From NCBI RefSeq assembly GCF_008180155.1, contig NZ_VSZS01000061.1:124001-188000 (forward strand): DNA of 64,000 bases. The letters run 5' to 3'. Of this stretch, positions 35,345-45,605 are shown piece by piece. Origin of the DNA: Neoaquamicrobium microcysteis. GTDB taxonomy: Bacteria; Pseudomonadota; Alphaproteobacteria; Rhizobiales; Rhizobiaceae. Every line of letters begins with the position of its first letter. Positions within the stretch are counted from its first letter, which is position 1. The position numbers and the translations under genes are program-made. The notes under the pieces were generated by a model that did no database searches, was not told the DNA's origin, and saw only the letters and a list, made by a program, of their open reading frames with translations.

Positions 35345-36148
35345 ATGGCCACTGAAAACGCAGTCGCCGCGGACGAAATCGCAGTCGATCGCTCGAAGAT
35401 GCAGATTTCGGAGACCGACGTCGCCATCGAGATCGTCGGCATGCACAAGTGGTACGGCGACTTCCACGTGCTCAAGGACATCAATCTGCGCGTCATGCGC
35501 GGAGAGCGCATCGTGGTGTGCGGGCCGTCCGGTTCCGGCAAGTCTACGATGATCCGCTGCATCAACCGGCTTGAGGAACACCAGCAGGGCACCATCGTCG
35601 TCGATGGCATCGAACTCACCAATGATCTCAAGAAGATCGACGAGGTCCGCCGCGAGGTCGGCATGGTGTTCCAGCACTTCAACCTGTTTCCGCACCTGAC
35701 AATTCTGGAAAACTGCACGCTCGCGCCCATCTGGGTGCGCAAGGTGCCCAAGAAGCAGGCGGAAGAGACCGCGATGCACTTCCTGGAGCGCGTCAAGATT
35801 CCCGAGCAGGCCAACAAATATCCCGGCCAGCTTTCGGGTGGCCAGCAGCAGCGCGTCGCCATCGCCCGCTCGCTGTGCATGAACCCTCGCATCATGCTGT
35901 TCGATGAGCCGACGTCCGCGCTCGATCCGGAAATGATCAAGGAAGTGCTGGAAACGATGGTCGGCCTTGCCGAGGAAGGCATGACCATGATCTGCGTCAC
36001 CCACGAAATGGGTTTCGCGCGTCAGGTCGCCAACCGGGTCATCTTCATGGACCAGGGCCAGATCGTCGAGCAGAACACGCCGACCGAGTTCTTCGACAAC
36101 CCGCAGCACGAACGCACCAAGCTGTTCCTGTCGCAGATCCTGCACTGA
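35345..36148 (+). CDS. aapP: general L-amino acid ABC transporter, ATPase AapP
   Basis: A 267-residue ATPase with all ABC motifs: Walker [11 protein letters not shown]-loop [11 protein letters not shown], signature LSGGQQQR, Walker [13 protein letters not shown] and H-loop VTHEMGFAR. The N-terminal extension of about 28 residues before [14 protein letters not shown] is usual for this branch. AAAAGGGGAAAGTC precedes the ATG. It completes aapJQMP, which in rhizobia transports many L-amino acids and influences nodule metabolism. Confidence 0.97.
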   Translation: MATENAVAADEIAVDRSKMQISETDVAIEIVGMHKWYGDFHVLKDINLRVMRGERIVVCGPSGSGKSTMIRCINRLEEHQQGTIVVDGIELTNDLKKIDEVRREVGMVFQHFNLFPHLTILENCTLAPIWVRKVPKKQAEETAMHFLERVKIPEQANKYPGQLSGGQQQRVAIARSLCMNPRIMLFDEPTSALDPEMIKEVLETMVGLAEEGMTMICVTHEMGFARQVANRVIFMDQGQIVEQNTPTEFFDNPQHERTKLFLSQILH

Positions 36149-36161
36149 CTCAATCGGCGCC

Positions 36162-36200
36162 GGGCGGTTTCGGGGCGGGCCGCGCAAACCGGCTCGCCCT
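36162..36200. terminator. possible imperfect terminator hairpin after aapP
   Basis: GGGCGGTTT and AAACCGGCTCGCCC can form an imperfect stem with internal mismatches, followed by TTTGATTTT. It lies in the 58-bp gap between the convergent aapP and FAD monooxygenase genes. The long loop makes it a weak prediction. Confidence 0.4.
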
Positions 36201-36206
36201 TTGATT

Positions 36207-37403
36207 TTATCCGCCCAACGCTGCTTCGGCATCCCAGCCGTAGAGCCAGTCGAAATCCCCTGCCAGCCTTTCGGGGCTGCGCAGAGCCAGCACTTGGTCG
36301 CGGACGAATGCTACCGGGCCGGCGGCGTGCCATGTAAAGCGGTTGAACGCCCCGCGCGCGCCCACGCGCTTCACGCGGGGCTTGCGTGCTTCCTCGTAAA
36401 GCCCGAGTGCCGAGGCCATATCATCCGGCGTGCGGGCGACTGCGGCCGCAAGCGTCACCGCGTCCTCGATTGCCATTGCCGCGCCTTGCGCCGCATAGGG
36501 CGTCATCGCATGCGCCGCGTCGCCGATCAGCGCCAGCGCGTCGCCGTCGGTCCACTTGCCGCTCTGCGGCACTTCGTGAAGCGGCCACGTCGTCCATCCT
36601 TTCGCACGGCCCACCAGATCGACAAGCTCTCCGGCCGTGCCGCGCATTGCGGCCTTCAGCCGTGACAGATCGGCATCGTTCGACCAGCCATCGGGGCCAG
36701 CCAGTGCCGGCGCGATCGCGACGAGGTTGATGGTCCGCCCCCCGCGTACGGGATAAGCGACGAGATGGAAGCGCCCATGCAGAAACGCCGTCACCCTGTC
36801 GGGCGGTACAACCCGGTTGGAACTTTCGTCCGGCTGCACCGCAGCGCGCCACGCCAGATGGCCGGTGTAGCGGCTTGGCCTCTCAGCAGCCCGCAGGGTG
36901 GACCACACGCCGTCCGCCGCTATCAGCAGGCCGCAATCGACGTTTTCGCTTTGGCCCTCGCGTTCGATGGACACCGCAAGGCGAGCACCACCGCGCCTTA
37001 TGCCGCGAATCGCCGCCCCCGTCGTCAGTTCGATGTCGGATGAACGCTTCACCGCGTCCAGCAGCACGCGCTGAAGGTCGGCGCGATGGATTGTGAGATA
37101 CGGCGCTCCCCAGCGCCGCGTTGCGGCTTCGCCAAGCGGCACCTGCGCCAGCAGGCTCAGGTCGCGGGCTCGTCGCAGCGCGATTGCTTCCGGCTGAACC
37201 GCCACCTTTTGCAGATCGGTGAGTAAGCCAAGCCGCTCCAGCAGGCGCGTCGCGTTGGGAGAGAGCTGCAAGCCCGCGCCCACTTCCTGCAGGTGCTGCG
37301 AACGCTCGAATATGCGGGTGGAAAAGCCGCGTCCGGCCAGCGCCAATGCGGCTGTCAGGCCAGCGATCCCCGCTCCGGCGATGACGATCGGCCGGGGGCT
37401 CAT
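36207..37403 (-). CDS. FAD-dependent monooxygenase (salicylate hydroxylase-like)
   Basis: A 398-residue group A flavoprotein monooxygenase. The N-terminal Rossmann motif is IVIAGAGIAGLTAALALAGRG (about residues 6-26); the middle DG motif is LLIAADGVWSTLR (about residue 160); the FAD-ribityl GD motif is LALIGDAAHAMTPYAAQGAAMAIED (about residue 290). This architecture is shared by 3-hydroxybenzoate 6-hydroxylase, salicylate hydroxylase and UbiH-like enzymes, so the aromatic substrate is uncertain. No ring-cleavage gene is nearby. The CHCC zinc-finger gene lies 13 bp upstream on the same strand. Confidence 0.9.
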   Translation of the reverse strand: MSPRPIVIAGAGIAGLTAALALAGRGFSTRIFERSQHLQEVGAGLQLSPNATRLLERLGLLTDLQKVAVQPEAIALRRARDLSLLAQVPLGEAATRRWGAPYLTIHRADLQRVLLDAVKRSSDIELTTGAAIRGIRRGGARLAVSIEREGQSENVDCGLLIAADGVWSTLRAAERPSRYTGHLAWRAAVQPDESSNRVVPPDRVTAFLHGRFHLVAYPVRGGRTINLVAIAPALAGPDGWSNDADLSRLKAAMRGTAGELVDLVGRAKGWTTWPLHEVPQSGKWTDGDALALIGDAAHAMTPYAAQGAAMAIEDAVTLAAAVARTPDDMASALGLYEEARKPRVKRVGARGAFNRFTWHAAGPVAFVRDQVLALRSPERLAGDFDWLYGWDAEAALGG

Positions 37404-37416
37404 CGCAGGTTGCCGG

Positions 37417-37662
37417 TCAGGCGGCCTGATGGTGGTAGACAGCGCCCTCGGGCTTCGTCTCGGTCGCCTTCAGCGCCGGGTTGAAGCGGTACAGCGTGGA
37501 GCAGTAGGGGCACACCTTCTCCGCATCGTCCCCCATGTCGAGGAACACGTGCGGATGGTCGAAGGGTGGGTTTGCCCCTACGCACATGAATTCCTTCACG
37601 CCGATCTCGACTGCGGCATGGCCGGCGTCGTTCTGGAAATGCGGTATCGCGTGGCCGGCCAT
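37417..37662 (-). CDS. CHCC zinc-finger protein, NDUFS6-like
   Basis: An 81-residue protein with zinc ligands Cys27, His36 (or His38), Cys51 and Cys54 (VCPYCSTLYRF), the CHCC pattern of mitochondrial NDUFS6 and its alphaproteobacterial homolog in the peripheral arm of complex I. The region KEFMCVGANPPFDHPHVFLDMG is very typical. The start is ATG 37662, supported by GGGAG upstream; the open frame extends further upstream without similarity. It is divergent from ppk and precedes the FAD monooxygenase gene. It is the second isolated complex I accessory gene in the window. Confidence 0.9.
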   Translation of the reverse strand: MAGHAIPHFQNDAGHAAVEIGVKEFMCVGANPPFDHPHVFLDMGDDAEKVCPYCSTLYRFNPALKATETKPEGAVYHHQAA

Positions 37663-37812
37663 GAGATGCTCCCGGATGCTGCGCGTTGCGTTCGTTTCTA
37701 GGCGTTTGCAGCATAAACCTGGTCTTTGCAAGTCAGTGATATCAAACTGTCGTAAAAGCCTGTCAGGAGGTACAGTGGCGGCATTGCCGCCGCCCACGGG
37801 CAGGAGAACGAA

Positions 37813-40032
37813 GTGGACGCGATGAACGAACTGAGACCGGCGACAAGCGAATTTACGGGTGAGATGCGGGCGCTTTCGGCAGCTCCCGATGGCAACCCCG
37901 ACCGCTTCGTCAACCGCGAGTTCTCGTGGCTCCAGTTCAACCGCCGCGTTCTCGACGAATCGCAGAACCCCTGCCACCCGCTGCTGGAGAGGGTCCGGTT
38001 CCTCTCCATCTCCGCCACCAATCTGGACGAGTTCTTCATGGTGCGCGTTGCCGGTCTGGCGGGGCAGGTGCGCCAAGGCATCGCCATCAAGAGCCCCGAC
38101 GGCCGCACGCCCGAACAGCAGCTCGAACTGCTGCTTCTGGAAGTGGGCAGCCTACAGGAAGACCAGCAGCGCAGCTATTCGAGCCTCACCGAGCTGATGC
38201 GCGGCGAGGGCATCGAGATCGTGCGCGCTGACGCGCTCAACAAGGACGAGAAGCGCTGGCTCGACGAGCATTTCATGGAAGCCATCTTCCCGGTGCTCAC
38301 ACCGCTGTCGATCGATCCGGCGCACCCGTTCCCGTTCATTCCCAATCTCGGCTTCTCCATGGCGCTGCAATTGCGCCACCGCCGCGAGGGCGAGGAGATG
38401 ACGGCGTTGCTGCGCCTGCCGGTCGCACTCAAGCGCTTCATCCGCCTGCCGGACCGCAAGAAGATCGTGCGCTTCATCGCGCTGGAGGATGCCGTCGAGC
38501 TGTTCATCGGCAAGCTGTTCCCGGGCTATGAGGTCAAGGGCTCCGGCACGTTCCGCATCATCCGAGACAGCGATATCGAAGTCGAGGAAGAAGCCGAGGA
38601 TCTCGTGCGCCTGTTCGAAAGTGCGCTCAAGCGCCGCCGCCGGGGGCAGGTGATCCGCATCGAGTTCGACGACGAGATGCCGGAAGCGCTTCGCGATTTC
38701 GTGGCCAGCGAACTGGGCGTCGGCTCCTCGCGCATCAGCGTGCTCAAGGGGCCGCTGGCTGTAAACCAGATTTCCGAGATCGTGGCTCTGCCGCGCGACG
38801 ACCTCAAGTTCACCCCCTACAACCCACGTTTCCCGGAGCGCATCCGCGAACATGGGGGCGACTGCTTCGCCGCCATCCGCGAGAAGGACCTCGTCGTCCA
38901 CCATCCCTATGAGAGCTTCGACGTCGTCGTCCAGTTCCTGCGTCAGGCTGCGATGGACCCGGAAGTCGTCGCCATCAAGCAGACGCTCTACCGCACGTCC
39001 AACGACAGTCCGATCGTGCGTGCGCTCATCGATGCCGCGGAGGCCGGCAAGTCGGTCACCGCGCTGGTGGAACTCAAGGCCCGTTTCGACGAGGAGGCGA
39101 ACATCCGCTGGGCGCGCGATCTGGAGCGCGCCGGCGTGCAGGTGGTGTTCGGCTTCATCGAGCTGAAGACCCACGCGAAGATGTCTCTGGTGGTGCGCCG
39201 CGAGGACCAGAAGCTGCGCAACTACGTGCATCTGGGCACCGGCAACTATCACCCCATCACGGCGCGCATCTATACCGACCTTTCCTACTTCACCAGCGAT
39301 CCCGCGATTGCCCGCGACGTGGCGCAGATATTCAACTTCATCACCGGATACGCCGAGCCGGCGCACCAGATGCGGCTTGCCATCTCGCCCTTCACGCTGC
39401 GCAACCGCATCCTGGAGAACATCCGTGCGGAGATGGATTTCGCGGCGGCCGGCAAGCCGGCGCAGATCTGGATGAAGATGAACTCGCTGGTCGATCCCAT
39501 CGTCATCGACGCGCTTTACGACGCCAGCCGCGCGGGCGTGGAGATCGACCTCGTGGTGCGCGGCATCTGCTGCCTGCGTCCGCAGGTGCCCGGCCTGTCT
39601 GAAAACATCCGCGTAAAATCCATCGTCGGGCGCTTTCTGGAGCACAGCCGCATATACTGCTTCGGCAACGGCCACGGCCTGCCGTCCGACGAGGCCGTGG
39701 TCTATATCGGCTCGGCCGACATGATGCCGCGAAACCTCGACCGGCGTGTCGAAACGCTGGTTCCCATCACCAACGCGACGGTGCATGAGCAGGTTCTGGG
39801 GCAGATCATGCTGGGAAACATCATGGACAACCAGCAGAGTTTTGAAGTACTGGCGGACGGTACCTCGCGGCGCGTGACGCCCGAGGAGGGAGAAGAACCG
39901 TTCAACGCGCAGGAATACTTCATGACGAATCCGAGCCTGTCCGGTCGGGGCGACGCCCTGAAATCCCATGCTCCGAAGCGTATTGCCCAGCATAAGCGCC
40001 GCAAGAAGGCGAACGCAGCCGAAAGCGCATGA
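37813..40032 (+). CDS. ppk: polyphosphate kinase 1
   Basis: A 739-residue PPK1 that reversibly makes polyphosphate from ATP. The start [20 protein letters not shown], the [18 protein letters not shown]-like middle, and the phospholipase D-like histidine regions ([13 protein letters not shown], the usual autophosphorylated His in the KTHAK motif, and YCFGNGHG...[17 protein letters not shown]) are intact. The start is GTG 37813, five bases after AGGAGA; an in-frame ATG nine bases on has poorer spacing. The gene overlaps ppx by four bases, so synthesis and breakdown enzymes are made together. Confidence 0.97.
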   Translation: MDAMNELRPATSEFTGEMRALSAAPDGNPDRFVNREFSWLQFNRRVLDESQNPCHPLLERVRFLSISATNLDEFFMVRVAGLAGQVRQGIAIKSPDGRTPEQQLELLLLEVGSLQEDQQRSYSSLTELMRGEGIEIVRADALNKDEKRWLDEHFMEAIFPVLTPLSIDPAHPFPFIPNLGFSMALQLRHRREGEEMTALLRLPVALKRFIRLPDRKKIVRFIALEDAVELFIGKLFPGYEVKGSGTFRIIRDSDIEVEEEAEDLVRLFESALKRRRRGQVIRIEFDDEMPEALRDFVASELGVGSSRISVLKGPLAVNQISEIVALPRDDLKFTPYNPRFPERIREHGGDCFAAIREKDLVVHHPYESFDVVVQFLRQAAMDPEVVAIKQTLYRTSNDSPIVRALIDAAEAGKSVTALVELKARFDEEANIRWARDLERAGVQVVFGFIELKTHAKMSLVVRREDQKLRNYVHLGTGNYHPITARIYTDLSYFTSDPAIARDVAQIFNFITGYAEPAHQMRLAISPFTLRNRILENIRAEMDFAAAGKPAQIWMKMNSLVDPIVIDALYDASRAGVEIDLVVRGICCLRPQVPGLSENIRVKSIVGRFLEHSRIYCFGNGHGLPSDEAVVYIGSADMMPRNLDRRVETLVPITNATVHEQVLGQIMLGNIMDNQQSFEVLADGTSRRVTPEEGEEPFNAQEYFMTNPSLSGRGDALKSHAPKRIAQHKRRKKANAAESA

Positions 40033-41543
40033 TTCAAACCTCTCAGGGCCGGTTGCAAGACCGCCGGCCACTGTCGATCATCGACATCGGGTCGAACTCG
40101 ATCCGACTTGTCATCTATGAGGGCATTGCGCGCTCGCCTACCGTGCTCTTCAACGAGAAGATGCTGGCGGGGCTGGGGCGCGGCATTGTCTCCACCGGAC
40201 GGCTCGATCCGGAGGCCGTGCGCCGCGCTATCGAGGAATTTCGTCGCTTTCGCGCGCTTTCCGATCAAGCCGGTGCCGATCAGCTCCACGTCATCGCCAC
40301 CGCTGCGGCCCGCGAGGCGGAAAACGGCAAGGACTTCATCCATCGTGCCGAGGACATTCTGGGCGCGCAGATACGGGTGCTGACGGGCCGCGAGGAAGCG
40401 CATTATTCCGCGCTCGGCGTTATCTCCGCCTTCCACACGCCGGATGGCATTGCGGGCGACCTCGGCGGCGGCAGCCTGGAGCTGGTCGATGTCGCGGGCG
40501 ACACCATCGGCGACGGCATCACGCTGCCGCTTGGCGGCCTGCGCCTTCAGGACATGGCCCGGGGCTCCACTGCAGAGGCTGCCAAGATCGCTCAGCGCGA
40601 ACTCAAGCGCGCCGCCCTGCTGGCCGGCGGAGAGGGGCGCACCTTCTACAGCGTCGGCGGTACATGGCGTAACCTTGCCCGGCTGCACATGAACCAGATC
40701 GGCTACCCGCTCAACGTGATGCATCACTACGAGCTGCCGGTCGACGGCTCCGAAGAGTTTCTGCGGCAGGTGGCCAGCGGCGAAATTTCGAAAATGGCCG
40801 GCATCGAAGGCGTATCCAAGTCGCGCCGCGCGCTGCTACCTTATGGCGCCACCGTGATGCGCCAGATCATCGCCGCGATGAAGCCTGGCAGGATCGTCAT
40901 ATCCGCTCTTGGCGTCCGCGAGGGCTATCTCTATTCGCTGCTGAAGGAGGAGGATCGCCGTCGCGACCCGCTTCTTTCGGCGGCGGAAGAGCTTGCCGTG
41001 CTGCGCGCGCGCTCCGTCACTCATGCGCGCGAGCTCGCGGCGTGGACAGGCGAGGCGTTCGAGGCTTTCGGGCTGGAAGAGACCGAGGAGGACGCCCGTT
41101 ACAGGCAGGCGGCATGCCTTCTGGCCGACATCGGCTGGCGCGCGCATCCCGAATATCGCGGCACCCAGTCGCTCAACATCATCGCGCACGCGTCCTTCAT
41201 CGGTGTCGACCATCCCGGCCGCGCCTTCATCGGGCTGACCAACCTGTTTCGCCATCAGGGCATCTACGAGGACGCCGCGTCGCCCACGATGCGCACGCTC
41301 GCCGGCCCGCATTACGTCGAGCGCGCCCGCATCCTCGGCGCGCTGCTGCGCGTGGTGTACCTCTTCTCGGCGTCGATGCCGGGGTTGATGCCAAGGCTCA
41401 AATGGCGCGCGGGCGAGGATGGCAAGCTGTCGTTGGTGGTCCCGCGCGAACATGCTGGGCTGATGGGCGAGCGGCCCGACGGTCGCATGGCGCAGCTTGC
41501 CAAGGTGCTCGGCCGCCCGATGGAGATCGTCGTCGGCGAATAG
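40029..41543 (+). CDS. ppx: exopolyphosphatase (Ppx/GppA family)
   Basis: A 504-residue phosphatase of the actin-like ATPase fold. It has [17 protein letters not shown], the [11 protein letters not shown] segment, [16 protein letters not shown] and [17 protein letters not shown], which form the phosphate-binding core. A long C-terminal HD-like helical domain follows. It removes terminal phosphate from polyphosphate and may hydrolyse pppGpp. Its ATG overlaps the ppk stop (ATGA). The pair is the conserved ppk-ppx operon, but the rnd gene that often follows in rhizobia is displaced by 5.4 kb of accessory genes. Confidence 0.96.
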   Translation: MIQTSQGRLQDRRPLSIIDIGSNSIRLVIYEGIARSPTVLFNEKMLAGLGRGIVSTGRLDPEAVRRAIEEFRRFRALSDQAGADQLHVIATAAAREAENGKDFIHRAEDILGAQIRVLTGREEAHYSALGVISAFHTPDGIAGDLGGGSLELVDVAGDTIGDGITLPLGGLRLQDMARGSTAEAAKIAQRELKRAALLAGGEGRTFYSVGGTWRNLARLHMNQIGYPLNVMHHYELPVDGSEEFLRQVASGEISKMAGIEGVSKSRRALLPYGATVMRQIIAAMKPGRIVISALGVREGYLYSLLKEEDRRRDPLLSAAEELAVLRARSVTHARELAAWTGEAFEAFGLEETEEDARYRQAACLLADIGWRAHPEYRGTQSLNIIAHASFIGVDHPGRAFIGLTNLFRHQGIYEDAASPTMRTLAGPHYVERARILGALLRVVYLFSASMPGLMPRLKWRAGEDGKLSLVVPREHAGLMGERPDGRMAQLAKVLGRPMEIVVGE

Positions 41544-41555
41544 TGGCGGCTCCAC

Positions 41556-42257
41556 TCAGTAGGACAGCTTCGGATACCAGTCGGTGCCGCGTCCGCCGGG
41601 CGTCAGATCGAGGATCGACCACAACGCGGCGATGTCGGGCGCAGTGCGCGGATCCTGCCCGGGGTCCGCCGCGGCCCGCGGCATCTCGGCGGCCCAGAAC
41701 AGCCGCACCTCGTCGCCCTTGCGCGAGAACACCACCAGCGCCGGGTTTTCCGTCCCATCCTCGTTGATGAGGGCCAGATCGTTGGCGTAGTCGTCACCGA
41801 CCGTCTGCACGAAATCGAGGTGCGCCCAGCCGCGCTCCCTGGCAAATGCCTGTTGGCGCTCGACAGGGCTGCGGCCGAAGATTTTGAGCGCGACCCGCTG
41901 CTTGATGTCGGCCGCATTGCCGTTCACGGCGCCGAGCCAGTTGGTGCACATGGGGCAGGGACGTTCACGCTGCGGTCCGTACATCCAGAAATAGCTGACC
42001 AGCGTGTCGTGCTGCCCAAACAGGTCTGCGAGGCCGATGTCGTTGCCGTCGGCATCCCGGAACCGGTAATCCTTGCTGATGACGGGCCCTGCCGGGAGGG
42101 TCTGCCGCTGCTCGCCCAGACGCGTCATGTGACGGCGGAACTCGATCTCTTCGGCAAGCAGCGCCTCGCGCGCCTTCGCGTATTGCTCGCTCTCGCCGGG
42201 GAATGGCGGCTGTCGGAGGGCGGCCAGTTCGGCTGCCCGCGGGAGGGGATTGGCCAT
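41556..42257 (-). CDS. DUF899 thioredoxin-like protein
   Basis: A 233-residue protein of the DUF899 family, which has a thioredoxin-like fold. The segment TLVSYFWMYGPQRERPCPMCTNWLGAVNG contains the conserved C-x2-C (CPMC). ARERGWAHLDFVQTVGDDYANDL and the C-terminal TDWYPKLSY, which closes members of this family, are recognisable. Function is not established; redox chemistry is a reasonable guess. ATG 42257 follows AAGGAG. It lies at the start of a block of accessory genes on the minus strand, followed upstream by two RibD_C reductases. Confidence 0.88.
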   Translation of the reverse strand: MANPLPRAAELAALRQPPFPGESEQYAKAREALLAEEIEFRRHMTRLGEQRQTLPAGPVISKDYRFRDADGNDIGLADLFGQHDTLVSYFWMYGPQRERPCPMCTNWLGAVNGNAADIKQRVALKIFGRSPVERQQAFARERGWAHLDFVQTVGDDYANDLALINEDGTENPALVVFSRKGDEVRLFWAAEMPRAAADPGQDPRTAPDIAALWSILDLTPGGRGTDWYPKLSY

Positions 42258-42325
42258 GTCTGCAACTCCTTCTTCTTCGATTCCTCTGGAAGACGAACCG
42301 CGCTCGCCTGTTCCGACAATCCTGT

Positions 42326-42868
42326 TCAGGTTCGGAGATCGGCAGGAACATAGGTCAGGCGCACCGCGCCCTCGCCGATGCGCTCGCTTGCCGTGAGGCG
42401 CAGCGGTGGCGGGGGAGCCGCGAAGTACGGCTTGCCGCTGCCGAGCGCTACGGGGTGAACGTAGAGGCGATAGGCGTCTATCAGCCCCATCGCCGTGAGG
42501 CTTTGCGCAAGGTCTGGACCCCCGACCTCGATTTCGCCGTCCAGTTCTTCCTTCAGCCGGCGTATCGTCGCCTCGACATCGCTCGCCACCAGCCTCGCGT
42601 TGGGGCCGACGGATTGCAGCGACCGTGACACCACCCATTTCGGCTGGCGGCGCCACGCCTCCGCAAATGCCCATAGGTCCGGGGTCCACTCTGTATCGTC
42701 CTCGTCCCAATAGCGCATCACCTCATACAGGCGGCGGCCGTAGATGCTGCCCGTCTGCTCCTGTGCCTGCTCGACGAAGTGACGAAACAGCACCGGATCA
42801 GGCGCAAACCTGTCGTGGTCTACGTATCCGTCGAGCGACACGTTCATGCCGAACACGAGTGTGGCCAT
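42326..42868 (-). CDS. dihydrofolate reductase family protein (RibD C-terminal domain)
   Basis: A 180-residue protein with the DHFR/RibD_C fold: NVSLDGYVDHDRFAPD at the start, YGRRLYEVMRYWDE, and GDIEVGGPDLAQSL-type GG region (EIEVGGPDLAQS), then ALGSGKPYF. Members bind NADPH; their substrates are mostly unknown and they are not the main dihydrofolate reductase. It lies 53 bp after a second member of the family, and a third is encoded at 54847, to which it is more similar (shared YEVMR.W and KPYFA segments). Confidence 0.88.
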   Translation of the reverse strand: MATLVFGMNVSLDGYVDHDRFAPDPVLFRHFVEQAQEQTGSIYGRRLYEVMRYWDEDDTEWTPDLWAFAEAWRRQPKWVVSRSLQSVGPNARLVASDVEATIRRLKEELDGEIEVGGPDLAQSLTAMGLIDAYRLYVHPVALGSGKPYFAAPPPPLRLTASERIGEGAVRLTYVPADLRT

Positions 42869-42921
42869 TGTCCGGGTCCTCCCTGGCGTTTCGGGTTGGT
42901 ACGGGAAGTGCTGCGACGCTG

Positions 42922-43476
42922 CTATGCCATCCCGTAGCGCATCAGGACGCCGCCATTGGTCAGCGCCTTCGCATCGATCAGCTTCAGCGAGGTTTTATGT
43001 TCGGCCGGTTTGAACAGCGGCGTCCCCGCGCCTAGAAGCACGGGTGCGATGCAGATTCGGTATTCGTCCACGAGGCCCTCGGCGGTGAGGGTCGAAAGAA
43101 GGTCGGCGCTGCCGAAGACGTATATGTTGCGCCCGTCCTGCGCCTTCAGCCGGGGGATCGCTTCGCCGACGTCACCATCGATCAGCGTTGAATTGTTCCA
43201 CTCGACGTTCTTGAGCGTGCGCGAGGCGACCAGCTTCGGCACCGCGTTCATCGCCTTGCCGATCTCGCCCTCGTCGGCATTTTCGGTCCAGTAGGACGCC
43301 ATCCCCTCATAGGTCTTGCGGCCGAACAGCAGATAGTCGAGGTCGGCAAGCTGCTCCTTCGACAAAGCCTCGAGCTCCGGTCCCCAGACGGTCTCGTGGA
43401 AGTCGAGTTTCCAGGGGGTCGTGCCCTCGAAATACCCGTCCAGCGTGACGACGTTCCAGGCGATCAGCTTACGCAT
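42922..43476 (-). CDS. dihydrofolate reductase family protein (RibD C-terminal domain)
   Basis: A 184-residue DHFR-like protein with the opening RKLIAWNVVTLDGYFEG, the LLFGRKTYEGMASYW segment that contacts cofactor, and NIYVFGSADLLSTL (the GS/GG loop) before VLLGAGTPLF. AGGAG lies seven bases before the ATG at 43476. It is next to another RibD_C gene on the same strand but belongs to a visibly different subgroup, so the pair is unlikely to be a simple tandem duplication. The physiological substrate is unknown. Confidence 0.88.
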   Translation of the reverse strand: MRKLIAWNVVTLDGYFEGTTPWKLDFHETVWGPELEALSKEQLADLDYLLFGRKTYEGMASYWTENADEGEIGKAMNAVPKLVASRTLKNVEWNNSTLIDGDVGEAIPRLKAQDGRNIYVFGSADLLSTLTAEGLVDEYRICIAPVLLGAGTPLFKPAEHKTSLKLIDAKALTNGGVLMRYGMA

Positions 43477-43663
43477 GCTTTGGCTCCTGGTGTTGATACC
43501 GGTTGCATCCGTGACAAACCACAACTGATTGCAAAAAGCAAGCAGTATGGATGCCGGTCCGCCTGAAGGGGTAGAGGCTCGGCACAATTGCCGAAGCGCA
43601 TTGCAGACGCATCCGGCTAAGCTCTGTCGTCCCATTCATCGCATGAAGGGGAGCGCACGCAGG

Positions 43664-45481
43664 ATGCAGTATCGTCGCGAGATTGATGGCCTCCGGGCGG
43701 TCGCCGTCGTGCCCGTGCTGTTCTTCCACGCCGGCTTTGCCACGTTCTCCGGCGGCTATGTCGGCGTCGATGTCTTCTTCGTCATCAGCGGCTATCTCAT
43801 TACCACCATCATCGTCACGGAACTCGCCGCTGGCAGCTTCTCGCTGATCCGTTTCTACGAGCGTCGCGCGCGGCGCATCCTTCCCGCGCTGTTCGCCGTC
43901 ATGCTGGCGTGCATCCCGCTCGCCTGGCTGCTCATGCTGCCGGACGATCTGGAAAATTTCGGCCAGAGCGTCGTCGCCACCACGCTCTCGGCCAACAACA
44001 TCCTGCTGACGATGACCAGCGGCTACTGGGACCTCGCGGCCGAGTTCAAGCCGCTGCTGCACACTTGGTCCCTTGCGGTAGAGGAGCAGTTCTATGTGCT
44101 GTTCCCTGCGCTCATGCTGATCTTGTGGCCTTGGCTGGGGCGACGCTCCGGCTGGGCTCTCGGTATTCTGGCGGCCGTCAGCTTCGCGCTCTGCCTCTAC
44201 GGCGTTTCGAGGCACCCGACCGCTACCTTCTACCTGCTGCACACCCGCGCGTGGGAGTTGCTTCTGGGCAGCCTCGTCGCGCTCTGGCTCTTTACGCGCG
44301 CACAGCCCGCCAACGACCTTCTCGCCGCGGCTGGCCTGCTGCTGATAGTGGCCGCGATCCTCACCTTCGATGCGGCGACGCCGTTCCCATCCGCCTGGGC
44401 TCTGCTGCCGACCGTGGGCACCGCACTTGTCATCCTTTATGCGGGCGAGCGCACGTTGGTCGCGCGCCTGCTCGGCAAGCGGCTTTTCGTCGGCATCGGC
44501 CTCATCAGCTACAGCCTCTATCTGTGGCACCAGCCGCTGCTGGTTTTCGCGCGTATCAACAGCTACGAGCAGCCGTCGCCGCAAACCATGCTCGGGGTGG
44601 TGGCGCTGGCATTCCTGCTCGCCTTCCTGACCTGGCACTTCATCGAGCGCCCGTTCCGCGACCGCCGTGCCGTGCCGCTGAAACTGCTGGTGCCCGGCGT
44701 GGTCTCGGCGTCGGTGGCGCTCGTGGCGGCCGGCTTCCTGTTCCACGACCGCAACGGCTACCCCGAGCGCATGTTCGCCGGCTCGTCCGAAACCGCCGCC
44801 AACATGCATATCGGCTACAACACGCGCGTCTTCCGCTACAAGACCGAGCGATTTGCCGCCGATGGCAGGCCGAGGCTGCTTGTGCTGGGCGACAGCCAGG
44901 CGCGCGACTTCGTCAACATGGCGGAGGAAACCGGCCGCTTCGCCGGGTACGATCTGGTCTATCGCGACGACCTGCCAATCTGCGCCTATCCCGATTTTGC
45001 CGAGGGGCTGCGCCATCTCGTCAGCGAGGCCGAATACCTCATCGTCGCCGATTCATCGGCGGGCAAGGCCTGCTTCAGCACGCTGCTCGACCGCGGGCTG
45101 TTCCGCGACCATCGCGTGGTGATCGTCGGCCCCAAGCATTTCGGCTACAACCTCAACAAGTTCGCGCAATTGCCTGTTCAGTTGCGGCCTTTTGCGATGA
45201 CGCGCGTGTTCGACGAGATCGCTCAGGATAACCGCGACTACCGCGCGCTGCTGCCGCGCGGCTCCTACCTCGACATACTCTCGCACGTCTCGGATGACGG
45301 CGCGCACATGCCGGTGTTCGACGCCGCCGGTCACATCCTGTCAGGCGACAGGGTGCACATCACCCAGGCCGGCGCGGCCTATCTGGGTCGCGCCATCTTC
45401 GACGATCCTGCGTGGGCGGCATTTCCGGCGTTCCCAGCCTCCTCAATACCCGAAAGACGCGAGGCGGCGAGCCGATACTGA
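43664..45481 (+). CDS. OafA/YrhL-type membrane acyltransferase with SGNH domain
   Basis: A 605-residue protein. The first two thirds form an acyltransferase-3 domain of about ten helices, with the conserved REIDGLRAVAVVPVLFFHAGF, VGVDVFFVISGYLI (with the essential His in FFHAG), FYERRARRILPA and WSLAVEEQFY. A C-terminal periplasmic SGNH esterase-like domain follows, with LVLGDSQARDF near residue 405 and the D-x2-H block near GDRVHITQAG. Such proteins move acetyl groups onto lipopolysaccharide, exopolysaccharide or peptidoglycan. I prefer ATG 43664 (MQYRREIDGLRAV) to ATG 43643. No polysaccharide genes are nearby. Confidence 0.9.
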   Translation: MQYRREIDGLRAVAVVPVLFFHAGFATFSGGYVGVDVFFVISGYLITTIIVTELAAGSFSLIRFYERRARRILPALFAVMLACIPLAWLLMLPDDLENFGQSVVATTLSANNILLTMTSGYWDLAAEFKPLLHTWSLAVEEQFYVLFPALMLILWPWLGRRSGWALGILAAVSFALCLYGVSRHPTATFYLLHTRAWELLLGSLVALWLFTRAQPANDLLAAAGLLLIVAAILTFDAATPFPSAWALLPTVGTALVILYAGERTLVARLLGKRLFVGIGLISYSLYLWHQPLLVFARINSYEQPSPQTMLGVVALAFLLAFLTWHFIERPFRDRRAVPLKLLVPGVVSASVALVAAGFLFHDRNGYPERMFAGSSETAANMHIGYNTRVFRYKTERFAADGRPRLLVLGDSQARDFVNMAEETGRFAGYDLVYRDDLPICAYPDFAEGLRHLVSEAEYLIVADSSAGKACFSTLLDRGLFRDHRVVIVGPKHFGYNLNKFAQLPVQLRPFAMTRVFDEIAQDNRDYRALLPRGSYLDILSHVSDDGAHMPVFDAAGHILSGDRVHITQAGAAYLGRAIFDDPAWAAFPAFPASSIPERREAASRY

Positions 45482-45556
45482 TCCTGCCGCCGCGCGGGCG
45501 CTGTTCGCCCGGTGGAAACATCGGCGTGCGGTCGAGAATCCGCTTTGCATATGATA

Positions 45557-45571
45557 TGTTATACTATAACA
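45557..45571. promoter_or_regulatory. Zur-box-like operator upstream of aztD
   Basis: TGTTATACTATAACA is a perfect 7-1-7 inverted repeat, 34 bp before the aztD start. It matches the AT-rich core of alphaproteobacterial Zur boxes (ATGTTATA-N-TATAACA). The region upstream is GC-rich, so the site stands out. Zinc-dependent repression of aztD is inferred. Confidence 0.78.
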
Positions 45572-45605
45572 AACGCCTGCCGAACGAACGACGGAGGTTT
45601 AGGCG

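Noticed and set aside
38152-40071. 639-residue minus-strand open frame opposite ppk
   Set aside because: It is an antisense shadow of polyphosphate kinase, rich in His and Arg as expected from complementing GC-rich codons.
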